DNA of 11,139 nt from Alphaproteobacteria bacterium (lineage in GTDB: Bacteria; Pseudomonadota; Alphaproteobacteria; Rhizobiales; Aestuariivirgaceae): assembly GCA_024639035.1 (NCBI GenBank), contig JAHEJE010000058.1, positions 1 to 11,139 on the forward strand. Direction: 5' to 3'. The notes under the pieces are model-generated. The model worked only from the letters and a program-made list of their open reading frames with translations, had not been told where the DNA came from and made no database searches. Below, in pieces: positions 1 to 6,738 of the stretch (positions are counted from its first letter, which is position 1; each line of letters starts with the position of its first letter). Position numbers and translations under genes: made by a program.

Positions 1-1877
1 TTTTCGCTCTGGTGCACGATTTCCCGCTGCCGCGCCAATTCCTCTTCGATAGCGACCTGTTCGCTCAGGTCCTGGGTGTGTGAAACGATCACCTGGCGCC
101 CCTGGAAATCGATCATCCTGCCCGAAACCGATGCGGGAAACGTTTCACCGTTTGGCCGTCGCGCTTCGTACTGGAAGTTGTCCACAAATCCCTTTGCCTT
201 TAGGTCCTTCAAATACGTCGCCCGGTCCTGTGGATCGGAATAAAAAGAAAGCACCGACTCCGGTTCTCCGAACATCGGCACCGTTGCCGGGCTGCGGTAG
301 ATCACAGTGCCATCCTCAACATCGTTCATCATGATCATCACCGGACATGATTCCAGCACCTGCCGCACCATAGCGTCGGCTTCGCGCTCGAGCTGTTCGA
401 CGCGTTTGCGCTCGGTGATGTCGACATGCGTGACGACAAATCCGCCGTCTTGCGTCGGACTGCTGACGGCTGAATACCACCTGCCGTCCGATTGCTGGAA
501 TTCGACTGGCTTGTGATGCCCTCTGATGCCCTGCAACCGCTCTTGCAGCCACTCGGCCTCACGACCTTTTGCATCTTCGAATTGCTCACGTTCTATGGCA
601 ACGCGCAGGAAGTCGACCCATTTCGTTCCCAGTTTCAGCATGTCGCTGGTCGCGGAGTTCATGCGCCGGTATTGCTCGTTGCACATCACCAGCCGGCCGG
701 ATCTATCGAACAGTGCGAAGCCTTCCGAGAGGGCCTCGATGGCATCTGACAGACGCTGCTGGGCCTGCGACAGCTCCTGCTCGCGCAGCTTCAATTCTGT
801 GACATCCATGATGCCGGACAGCACGATCTGGCGGCCTGCGTAGTTGACCAGTCGCGCGCCCCCGCTGATCCATGTGGTGGAATCGTTTGCGGTTCTTGCC
901 TTGACTTCGTAGCGCTCAACGCGGCCGTGTGTCTGCAATTCCTGCAGCAGCTCCTTGTTTTGCTCCGGATTCTCGAAAAAGTCCTTGACGTACAAAGTTC
1001 CGCTATCGGGCTCTGCGCCAAATATCTTCTCGGCTGCCCGGCTTCTGTAAATGATTTCACCGGTCTCGGCATCGTTGGCCCACACCGGCATCGGGTGACT
1101 TTCCATCAGATACTTGAAGTGATCTTCGCGCCCTTTGCGCTCCGTAACATCCAGCACACCGGCCACCAACACGTTGCGCCCCGAGAGGGTGCCGCGTCTG
1201 ACGTTGGCTGAAATCCAGAATCTCGACCCGTCAGATTTCTTGAACTGGACTTCATGGTCGCGCAGCAAATCTGTCTGGTCGAGCAATTTCCGCACTGTGC
1301 AGCGGTCGGCGCCATTGACGTAGTGATCGGTGATGAACTGCGGCCGATCCGGCGCCCAATCACGTCCTAACAGGCGGGAAGCCTCAATGCTCTCATAGAG
1401 AATTTCACCGGTCTCCTCGTCCGCCATCCAGACCGGCAAGGGATGGCTGTCGGCAATGCAGCGATAGGTCTCGGCGTCCTGCATGCTGTCCGTCAAAGTC
1501 CGCCTCGCAGCTGTCGTGTCGATGCAAAGCAGCGTACGGCCGCCGTTGGGGTCGCCATGACTGCTCAACAACTTCCATTCGCCGGCATGGGTATTCGCTT
1601 CGATCACCGGCCCACAGTCGGAACTCCATCTGGCGACAAATGCTTTGACGTCACGCGGCCCGCGCCGAACCTCCTGGTCGTCGACGCTGGCAAACGCACG
1701 CAGCACCAGCGTGGCAAGCCGGTAAGCCGATTTGCCTATGAGTTGCTCCAGGTCTTGTGTTGCCAATCCGGGCAGGCCTCTGCTGGCATGGGTCAGCCGG
1801 CCGCTTGCATCGAATATCGCGAACGCTGCATTGGGGGTCGCCGCGCGCGTGTTCTCTGCGTCTTGTGGGGCTTGCAT
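1..1877 (-). CDS. Multi-PAS sensor protein, probable histidine kinase (3' end missing)
   Basis: Only the N-terminal 625 residues lie in the window; the gene runs off the left edge and is open throughout. I read five PAS-like units: about residues 17-110, 138-250, 256-365, 378-490 and 505-605. The end of each of units 2-5 is marked by the usual PAS/PAC exit motif (DVTERK at 243-248, DVTELK at 358-363, DITERK at 486-491, QDLSEQ at 602-607). Units 2, 3 and 5 are similar (DSHPLPVW, ESHPMPVW and ESCPVMIM, each followed by a TGEIxYxS-type strand), suggesting internal duplication. No signal peptide or membrane segment is visible, so the sensor is probably cytoplasmic. The last residues, RQREIVHQSE, resemble the linker that in many rhizobial PAS kinases leads into the H-box (HELNNP). 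A kinase output is therefore likely but not seen; a cyclase or diguanylate cyclase remains possible. The ATG at 1877 is preceded by GGAG eight bases upstream. It is divergent from the DUF1127 gene. Confidence 0.85.
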   Translation of the reverse strand, partial: MQAPQDAENTRAATPNAAFAIFDASGRLTHASRGLPGLATQDLEQLIGKSAYRLATLVLRAFASVDDQEVRRGPRDVKAFVARWSSDCGPVIEANTHAGEWKLLSSHGDPNGGRTLLCIDTTAARRTLTDSMQDAETYRCIADSHPLPVWMADEETGEILYESIEASRLLGRDWAPDRPQFITDHYVNGADRCTVRKLLDQTDLLRDHEVQFKKSDGSRFWISANVRRGTLSGRNVLVAGVLDVTERKGREDHFKYLMESHPMPVWANDAETGEIIYRSRAAEKIFGAEPDSGTLYVKDFFENPEQNKELLQELQTHGRVERYEVKARTANDSTTWISGGARLVNYAGRQIVLSGIMDVTELKLREQELSQAQQRLSDAIEALSEGFALFDRSGRLVMCNEQYRRMNSATSDMLKLGTKWVDFLRVAIEREQFEDAKGREAEWLQERLQGIRGHHKPVEFQQSDGRWYSAVSSPTQDGGFVVTHVDITERKRVEQLEREADAMVRQVLESCPVMIMMNDVEDGTVIYRSPATVPMFGEPESVLSFYSDPQDRATYLKDLKAKGFVDNFQYEARRPNGETFPASVSGRMIDFQGRQVIVSHTQDLSEQVAIEEELARQREIVHQSE

Positions 1878-1921
1878 ATCTCACACTCCGATCACTGCTG
1901 GTCGACAACCTAGCCGGATGA

Positions 1922-2059
1922 TGTTTCACCAGATTGTCTGTCCGTCGGGCAATTGTTTCAATTGTTTCAGGACGGGCCGGCGGGTCGGGAAAAATGTTCC
2001 ATAGTTTCATACGGTTGGTTCGAAAGCGTGGATATCGGTGACATGAAACAAACGAAACG
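1922..2059. repeat. Array of TGTTTCA/TGAAACA heptamers in the divergent control region
   Basis: The heptamer TGTTTCA occurs at 1922-1928, 1954-1960 and 1963-1969, and its inverse TGAAACA at 2044-2050. Near matches are AGTTTCA at 2003-2009 and CGAAACG at 2053-2059. Two copies form a tandem pair with a 9-base period (1954 and 1963), and the inverted copies repeat the same 9-base period (2044 and 2053). The two pairs face each other about 80 bases apart. This looks like an operator array between the PAS gene and the DUF1127 gene. The binding protein is unknown. Confidence 0.5.
1933..1961 (-). promoter_or_regulatory. Candidate promoter of the multi-PAS gene
   Basis: On the minus strand TTGAAA (1956-1961) lies 17 bases before GACAAT (1933-1938), a reasonable match to a housekeeping sigma-70-type promoter, with 5/6 and 4/6 matches to the E. 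coli consensus. It would start RNA near 1926 and give a leader of about 50 bases before the ATG at 1877. The -35 element overlaps one TGTTTCA heptamer and abuts a second, so a protein bound to them could control it. Predicted by eye only. Confidence 0.4.
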
Positions 2060-2144
2060 ACAAAGCTGCCGTTGAGACACATCACTGAAAACTTGGGTCG
2101 TTAGGGTTGGATGCAAGATCAAATATTCCAAGAGGACTGGAGCA

Positions 2145-2360
2145 ATGAGATCAGCAATCGCTTTGAAGCACCACGACGCCTCCCACGGGGCATATGCCGA
2201 GGCGTTGATCAGTCAGGTTGAAGCCTGGCGCCAGCGCCGGCAGCAAAGGCGGCGCACGATACAGCTGCGCAGCCTGAACGACCACACCTTGAAGGACATT
2301 GGCGTGCCGCGCTGCGGCATTATGTCGATTGTCGCTGCACAAACCGACGTTCGGAGATAG
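2145..2360 (+). CDS. DUF1127 family small basic protein
   Basis: A 71-residue protein whose C-terminal half (about residues 27-60) matches the DUF1127/YjiS-like pattern: a Trp (W28), an Arg-rich helix (RQRRQQRRR, 29-37), then LRSLNDHTLKDIGVPR (41-56). The first 25 residues are not part of the usual core. Such proteins are common in alphaproteobacteria. Family knowledge: CcaF1 of Rhodobacter sphaeroides, a DUF1127 member, has been reported to bind RNA and affect sRNA maturation, so an RNA-related role is possible but not shown here. The start is supported by GAGGA (2132-2136), eight bases before the ATG. The gene is followed after 2 bases by the hydrolase-fold gene, so the two are almost certainly co-transcribed and probably translationally coupled. 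Confidence 0.88.
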   Translation: MRSAIALKHHDASHGAYAEALISQVEAWRQRRQQRRRTIQLRSLNDHTLKDIGVPRCGIMSIVAAQTDVRR

Positions 2361-2362
2361 TC

Positions 2363-3217
2363 ATGCCTGCCATCAACGTATACGGATCTAGCTTGTCTTT
2401 CGATGCCCGCGGTGCCGGTGAAACCATCGTCGCTTTGCACCCGACCGCCTCAGATCGCCGGCATTGGACGAGTTTGACGGAGTACATGCAAGGCAACTAT
2501 TGCGTGTTCACACCGGATCTGCCCGGTCACGGCAAGAGCGATTTCTGGGCCGGGCGGCAGCGGACCTCGATTGCCGATGAAGCACGGATGATTTTCGAGC
2601 TCATCGACCGTTGGGAAGAGCCTGTACATCTGGTCGGCCACGGCCATGGCGCCGCGCTGGCCTTGAAAATCGCCATGCGCCATCCGCAATGGGTGCGCAG
2701 CCTGACGCTGATCGATCCGACCGTAATCCACGTTCTTGCCAAAGGCTCGGGTGGCGAGCAAAAGATGTACGCCGAATTCAAAGCGATTGCCGGCAACGTC
2801 AATGCGGCAATTGCTGAAGGCAATCCGGTCGCCGCCATGCAAACGTTCGTTGACTTCTGGAACGGGCAGGGCACATGGCAAGGCACCGGTCAGGAACTTC
2901 GCGGCAGGTTGATTGAAATGCTGCCCGCCGTCGTCAGCAATCTCGCTTCGGCTCTGAACGAGACCTGGCCTCTGGGTGCCGTCGGCTTGCTCAACTGCCC
3001 TGTCAAGCTGGTGCGAGGGTCCGCATCGCCACAACTGGTTCACGCTGTCACCGACAGGCTGCAGCAGGCGCTGCCGCGGGTGACGTTGGAAACCATTGCC
3101 GGTGCCGGACACCAATTGGTATTGACCCACCCTCATATCGTCGATCCGCTGGTCGCGGCTCACGTCGCTGAAAATGCTGCCACCGCCAGCGTTGTGCGCT
3201 TCGCCCAGGCCGCCTGA
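2363..3217 (+). CDS. Alpha/beta-hydrolase-fold protein with Gly at the nucleophile position
   Basis: A 284-residue single-domain alpha/beta hydrolase fold. Visible landmarks are the oxyanion-loop region after strand 3 (VALHPTASDRRHW, 23-35), the strand-4 motif PDLPGHGKSD (51-60), the nucleophile elbow LVGHGHGAAL (90-99), the post-strand-6 Asp (LIDP, D118) and the C-terminal histidine motif GAGHQ (H250). The elbow should read G-x-S-x-G, but residue 94 is Gly (codon GGC, 2642-2644), one base from AGC Ser. The usual acid position after strand 7 (RGSASP) is Ala221. In relatives I recall with a similar lid motif (DFWNGxGxW, 164-172) the acid may instead follow strand 6, which would make D118 a candidate. 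Classical serine hydrolase activity is therefore doubtful; a binding or non-hydrolytic role is possible. No signal peptide is seen. The ATG lies 2 bases after the DUF1127 stop, with GGAGA (2353-2357) as ribosome site. The stop is 2 bases from the convergent ispE stop. Confidence 0.88.
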   Translation: MPAINVYGSSLSFDARGAGETIVALHPTASDRRHWTSLTEYMQGNYCVFTPDLPGHGKSDFWAGRQRTSIADEARMIFELIDRWEEPVHLVGHGHGAALALKIAMRHPQWVRSLTLIDPTVIHVLAKGSGGEQKMYAEFKAIAGNVNAAIAEGNPVAAMQTFVDFWNGQGTWQGTGQELRGRLIEMLPAVVSNLASALNETWPLGAVGLLNCPVKLVRGSASPQLVHAVTDRLQQALPRVTLETIAGAGHQLVLTHPHIVDPLVAAHVAENAATASVVRFAQAA

Positions 3218-3219
3218 GA

Positions 3220-4107
3220 TTATCCGACCAGGGTATCGGTGACCCACCATTCCGGCTGCGCTGCAGAAATTTCTGCCGCAGCCGCTTTGGCTTGCGCCTC
3301 GGTCTCGAACAGTGCAAAGCATGTCGCCCCAGACCCCGACATTCGCGCCAGTTGGCATCCCTCGGTTCCGCCGATAGCGACGAGACACTCGGCAATTTCC
3401 GGCACCAGCCGCACGGCAGCCTCCTGCAGATCGTTCCGCTGTCTCCTGAGCCAGGCTGTCCAGTCGGCAAGGCTTGAGCGCTCCGGCAGAGTGTCCATCG
3501 CGGAAAACGCTTTGCAGCCTTTGGTCAGATCAAGGGCGGAGAAGACGTCTGCAGTGGAGACGGGAACGCCTGGGTTTGCCAGGACGACCGGAAATGTCGG
3601 CAGATCGGCGATGGCATCGATGACTTCGCCTGTCCCGCTCATCACGCAACCCGAACTCCTGAGGCACACGGCGATATCTGCGCCCAGTTCAGCGGCAACC
3701 AGGTCGGCTTGCTCTATGTCCAGATAGATATCCCACAGCCGGCTCAGACCGCGGATTGTCGCTGCCGCGTCCGCCGACCCGCCGCCGATGCCCGAGGCGA
3801 CCGGCAAGTTCTTGTTCAGGGTGATCGCGGCATGTTTGTCTTTGATGCCCAGGTGTTTTCGCCATGATTGCGCCGCTCTGAGCACCAGATTGTCGGATTG
3901 TGAAGAAAGCCCGGCACTGAACCGCCCGTTGATGTCGAGCGAGCTTTCTTCTGCATCGGCAAATCGCAGAATATCGCCAACCTTCGCGAACGCGACCAAG
4001 CTATCAAGCAGATGCAAACCATCCTGCCGCCGCCCGGTTACATGCAAGGCCAGGTTGATCTTGGCCGCCGCAAATTCCTCGATCGCCCAACCGACCGGGC
4101 TGGTCAC
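3220..4107 (-). CDS. ispE: 4-diphosphocytidyl-2-C-methyl-D-erythritol kinase (IspE)
   Basis: A GHMP-family kinase of 295 residues, normal for IspE. It phosphorylates the 2-hydroxyl of CDP-methylerythritol with ATP in the cytoplasmic MEP pathway to isopentenyl diphosphate. Seen motifs: AKINLALHVTGRRQDGLH (residues 15-32; K16 matches the active-site Lys, and the usual DGYH is DGLH), the ATP-binding glycine-rich loop PVASGIGGGSADAAA (102-116), GADIAVC (142-148; D144 is the expected catalytic base, and the usual Pro after Ile is Ala), and the C-terminal GHMP motif MSGSGATCFALF. The start is GTG at 4107, inside the stop of the upstream TPR gene (GTGA overlap), so translation is probably coupled. 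The gene is last in the minus-strand block. No terminator is visible at its end, where it meets the hydrolase gene tail to tail. Confidence 0.96.
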   Translation of the reverse strand: MTSPVGWAIEEFAAAKINLALHVTGRRQDGLHLLDSLVAFAKVGDILRFADAEESSLDINGRFSAGLSSQSDNLVLRAAQSWRKHLGIKDKHAAITLNKNLPVASGIGGGSADAAATIRGLSRLWDIYLDIEQADLVAAELGADIAVCLRSSGCVMSGTGEVIDAIADLPTFPVVLANPGVPVSTADVFSALDLTKGCKAFSAMDTLPERSSLADWTAWLRRQRNDLQEAAVRLVPEIAECLVAIGGTEGCQLARMSGSGATCFALFETEAQAKAAAAEISAAQPEWWVTDTLVG

Positions 4108-5831
4108 GACTTGCTTGGGGTCTTGTTGTCGGCAGATGGTTGCGGCTCAGGCAGCGGAGCAAGACCGCGGAGGAGTTTTTCTTCGATCTTCTTGAGGTCT
4201 TTGTCTTCCGGCTTGTTGTCCTTGGCATGCTGCCATTGGAACTTCGCCTCCAGATGCCGGCCGACCCGCCAGTAGGCATCTCCCAGGTGATCGTTGATCA
4301 CCGGATCTTCCGGGCGTAGTTCGACTGCCCGCTCCAGATGCTTTACCGCCTGTTCGAACTCACCAAGTTGGTAGTGGGCCCACCCCAGACTATCGACAAT
4401 ATAACCATCATTCGGTCTCAGCTCGACGGCCTTCTTGACCATCGCGATAGCCTTTTCCAGGTTGAGTTCCTTTTCGATCCACGAATACCCGAGATAATTG
4501 AGCACTGCCGGCTGCTCGGGCTGCAATTTGAGCGCATTTAGAAAGTCGGGCTCTGCCTTTGCCCAGTCCTTGTTGCGCTCATGAGCTATCCCGCGGAAAT
4601 AGAGCAAGGTCCAGTGTCTGTCGTCTTGCGGGCTGGAAAGCTCGATTGCCTTGGTGTAACTCGCCGCCGCACTGGCCCACTTTTCATGAACGCGCTGAAT
4701 ATTGCCAAGGGTTACATAGGCATCATAATTGTCAGGCGAGCGCTCGATGAAACCCTCCAGGCGCTCAATGGCTTCGTCGGTCCGCTTCAGATTGTCCAAA
4801 TTGGCGGCAATCTGAATCTCAGCATTGCTTTTGAGTGGCGAGTCGTCAGGAATGGCATCGAACGCTTCGACCGCCTTTTCGTAACGCTTGCTCTCCTCAT
4901 GAATCTCGCCAAGCAAGGCGCGGGCAATGTCGAATTCCGGACGCAGCCACAACGCGAGTTGGGCATAAATCAGCGATACGTCGATATTCTGCTCATCCGA
5001 CAGAGCGCTCGCCAGCGAAAACAGCGCCTCGGCCATGCCGTGATGTGCGCTGGCAATGAAGCGCTCCGTCTTGGCGCCGGCTTTGGCGTTTTCCAGCGCC
5101 GAAACGACCAGGGGGTTTTTACGCCCTGCGGCCAGATAGGCCGTATAGACGCCAAGTGCTTGTTCGGAGCGGTTTGTCCGTTCGAGATAGTTGCCGTAGG
5201 CTTGCGTCACGCGCAGTGTCTTTCCAGCCTGTTCGTAGGTTTTCTTATATGTTGTCTCCGCCCGGCTCGGTGACCCAAGGAAGTCCACGATCAACGCCGA
5301 ATGAAACATCTTGAAGGTGGCGAAAGACTCGTTCGCATCGAGAGCATCAAGCGCCGTAAGCGCAGCATTCAACTTTCCTTCTGCCGCAAAACTCCAGGCT
5401 GTCAGCAGGCCCGCCGTCAATTCACCTACTGGCGTGTAGGCAGCTTCGGCGAAATGTTTTCGGGCCGAAACAAAGCGCTTGCGCCGTGCCTCGCGCAAGC
5501 CGAGTGAAATATGTGAGAGCCGATGCCGCTTGTTGAATTTGATGACTTGTCGCGCCAGTTCCTGAGCCCGCTCGATGTTGCCGGACGACAAGTCCATGAC
5601 GAATCCCCGCTCGATCAGGGTCTTGTTGTTGGGGTCGTCGCTCAGGGCGCGCGAATAGAAATCGGCGGCCCGGTCCATGTCGCGCTGTTTAGCGGCCTGG
5701 CGCCCTGCCAGATAACTGCCGGAAAGCGAGGAAACGGCCAGCACGGCTTCATCGAGAGCGCTTTGGGCTGAAGCATGGAATGGTGCGGCGAATGCCAGAG
5801 TCGCTGCCAATGCGATGGAATATCTGTTCAA
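4104..5831 (-). CDS. Exported tetratricopeptide repeat (TPR) protein
   Basis: A 575-residue TPR protein. Residues 2-22 form a signal peptide (NRY, then a hydrophobic run, ending ASA before Q23), so the protein is probably periplasmic. TPR-like helix pairs fill most of residues 30-545. The last four are the clearest (about 408-442, 443-476, 477-510 and 511-544) and contain NYLGYSW, DSLGWAHYQLG and DHLGDAYWRVG. The tail (from about 557) is Pro-rich and probably disordered. TPRs bind other proteins; the partner is unknown. I chose the TTG start at 5831 because GAAGGA (5841-5846) sits nine bases upstream and the signal peptide then starts properly. A TTG at 5864 would add 11 residues and has no ribosome site. 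The stop overlaps the ispE GTG, and a TPR gene beside ispE is an arrangement I recall from Rhizobiales. No direct enzymatic role in isoprenoid synthesis is evident. Confidence 0.9.
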   Translation of the reverse strand: MNRYSIALAATLAFAAPFHASAQSALDEAVLAVSSLSGSYLAGRQAAKQRDMDRAADFYSRALSDDPNNKTLIERGFVMDLSSGNIERAQELARQVIKFNKRHRLSHISLGLREARRKRFVSARKHFAEAAYTPVGELTAGLLTAWSFAAEGKLNAALTALDALDANESFATFKMFHSALIVDFLGSPSRAETTYKKTYEQAGKTLRVTQAYGNYLERTNRSEQALGVYTAYLAAGRKNPLVVSALENAKAGAKTERFIASAHHGMAEALFSLASALSDEQNIDVSLIYAQLALWLRPEFDIARALLGEIHEESKRYEKAVEAFDAIPDDSPLKSNAEIQIAANLDNLKRTDEAIERLEGFIERSPDNYDAYVTLGNIQRVHEKWASAAASYTKAIELSSPQDDRHWTLLYFRGIAHERNKDWAKAEPDFLNALKLQPEQPAVLNYLGYSWIEKELNLEKAIAMVKKAVELRPNDGYIVDSLGWAHYQLGEFEQAVKHLERAVELRPEDPVINDHLGDAYWRVGRHLEAKFQWQHAKDNKPEDKDLKKIEEKLLRGLAPLPEPQPSADNKTPSKS

Positions 5832-5840
5832 ATGCGCGGG

Positions 5841-5846
5841 TCCTTC
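5841..5846 (-). promoter_or_regulatory. Ribosome binding site deciding the TPR gene start
   Basis: GAAGGA on the minus strand lies nine bases before TTG at 5831. It is the only good Shine-Dalgarno match near the possible starts, and it favours 5831 over the upstream TTG at 5864. Confidence 0.6.
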
Positions 5847-5957
5847 AACAGGGTCGTTGAGCAAATCAGTATCGACGAAACCCTTTTACGCCAGCTTCCC
5901 GGAGGATGCCAGTAAACTGCTGGAAAACATACTGCAGCCAAGAGATCAGAAAATACT

Positions 5958-6614
5958 CTAATTGGCTTCCGCGCTGGCTTGCGGCCCGTTTCGAGCCTCT
6001 TCGACCGCCGGCAGGAAGACGTCCTCAATCAACTGTGGAGAAAGCTCGGCAAACTTCTCCTTGCCCAGACGCGCGGTGATCTGGCTTGCCATGGCATCGA
6101 ACGTTTCGCGGCATTCGTGATCCATTGCGCTGGCGATCATCAGCTGTGAACCATAGCGAGTGTAGGATGGGGGGCGGTTTGCGGCATATTCCGACACGCA
6201 GTCGCGAAACTTTAAGACAAGGCCGTTGCCGGTGCGATCCCACCAGTCACTGGGTGACGTTTGCACTTGTGATGTCCGTCGCGTAGCGGTCCTGCGTCTT
6301 GAGTTCACCTTCCTCTTCTTTTGCGCGGCCCTGGCCCTCTTGGCTCTCCTTTTCGTCTTGCGAGCTTTGGCCGTGGGCAAGAGCTTGATTGGCTCGGTTG
6401 CCGTCGCCCGACCCCTCGCACCTGTTGCGATTTTCGGTTGCTGGTAGTTTGATCTGACCTGCGGCGGCTTCTTGGGATCGACCACAGCCGGTGCCGCAGC
6501 TTTGTTCGCATTCGACGATGCAGAACTTCCGCTTTCCGCCAGATCGGCCCGTGCAGAGGTCACAGCGGCAAAGATCATGGCGACAGCCGCCAGACTTGTG
6601 AGAAACAGACGCAT
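5958..6614 (-). CDS. Exported protein with a Lys/Arg-rich central segment, function unknown
   Basis: A 218-residue protein I cannot assign to a named family. Residues 1-23 are a clear signal peptide (MRLFLTSLAAVAMIFAAV, then SARA before D24). Residues 24-80 are Ala/Ser/Pro-rich and probably disordered. Residues 83-113 contain 18 Lys or Arg in 31 positions (K83-R113). A compact C-terminal part (about 121-210) begins SDWWDRTGNG and has two cysteines, C139 (KFRDCVSEY) and C168 (DHECRETF), which could form a disulphide after export. A charged strip followed by a small two-Cys domain suggests a periplasmic protein that binds a polyanion or the cell envelope, but this is inference. The ATG at 6614 has AGGT nine bases upstream. 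It lies between ddsA and the TPR gene on the same strand, but has its own candidate promoter. Confidence 0.8.
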   Translation of the reverse strand: MRLFLTSLAAVAMIFAAVTSARADLAESGSSASSNANKAAAPAVVDPKKPPQVRSNYQQPKIATGARGRATATEPIKLLPTAKARKTKRRAKRARAAQKKRKVNSRRRTATRRTSQVQTSPSDWWDRTGNGLVLKFRDCVSEYAANRPPSYTRYGSQLMIASAMDHECRETFDAMASQITARLGKEKFAELSPQLIEDVFLPAVEEARNGPQASAEAN

Positions 6615-6654
6615 TACCCAATTACCTAGAAATTCACCGCCCAGAACTACGCCT

Positions 6655-6683
6655 AATATGCAGACATGGCATCATCTTGACAA
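6655..6683 (-). promoter_or_regulatory. Candidate promoter of the exported basic protein gene
   Basis: TTGTCA (6678-6683) and CATATT (6655-6660) on the minus strand are spaced by 17 bases, matching the sigma-70 consensus at 5/6 and 4/6. RNA would start near 6648, about 34 bases before the ATG at 6614. The site lies in the 124-base gap downstream of the polyprenyl synthase, which otherwise shows no clear terminator. Predicted by eye. Confidence 0.42.
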
Positions 6684-6738
6684 CTTCGCGACCATCCGGC
6701 GTCTCCCCCAAGAAAGCCGTAGCCGCGTTCGTTTCACC

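Noticed and set aside
515..534. Short direct repeat TGATGCCC twice within 20 bases
   Set aside because: It is inside PAS coding sequence, only 8 bases long and not repeated elsewhere nearby.
1443..1913. Plus-strand open frame of 156 codons opposite the PAS gene start
   Set aside because: The minus strand encodes continuous PAS sequence with a good start at 1877; the opposite frame has no motif.
1996..2000. GGAAC on the minus strand as a general-stress EcfG-type -35 element
   Set aside because: No CGTT-like -10 element occurs at the required 16-18 base spacing.
3017..3028. Ala221 as proof of a second lost catalytic residue in the hydrolase
   Set aside because: In related proteins with the same lid motif the acid may follow strand 6 (here D118), so the Ala at this position may be normal for the subfamily.
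2450..3388. Long minus-strand open frame (312 codons) opposite the hydrolase gene
   Set aside because: It mirrors the hydrolase coding region, has no recognisable domain, runs into ispE in another frame and has low-complexity composition typical of an antisense shadow.
4581..5273. Plus-strand open frame of 230 codons opposite the TPR gene
   Set aside because: The TPR reading is clear and complete on the other strand; this frame shows no family features or ribosome site.
5884..5957. CCAG/CTGG inverted repeat after the exported basic protein gene as a terminator
   Set aside because: The stem is only about four base pairs, interrupted, and has no T-run following it.
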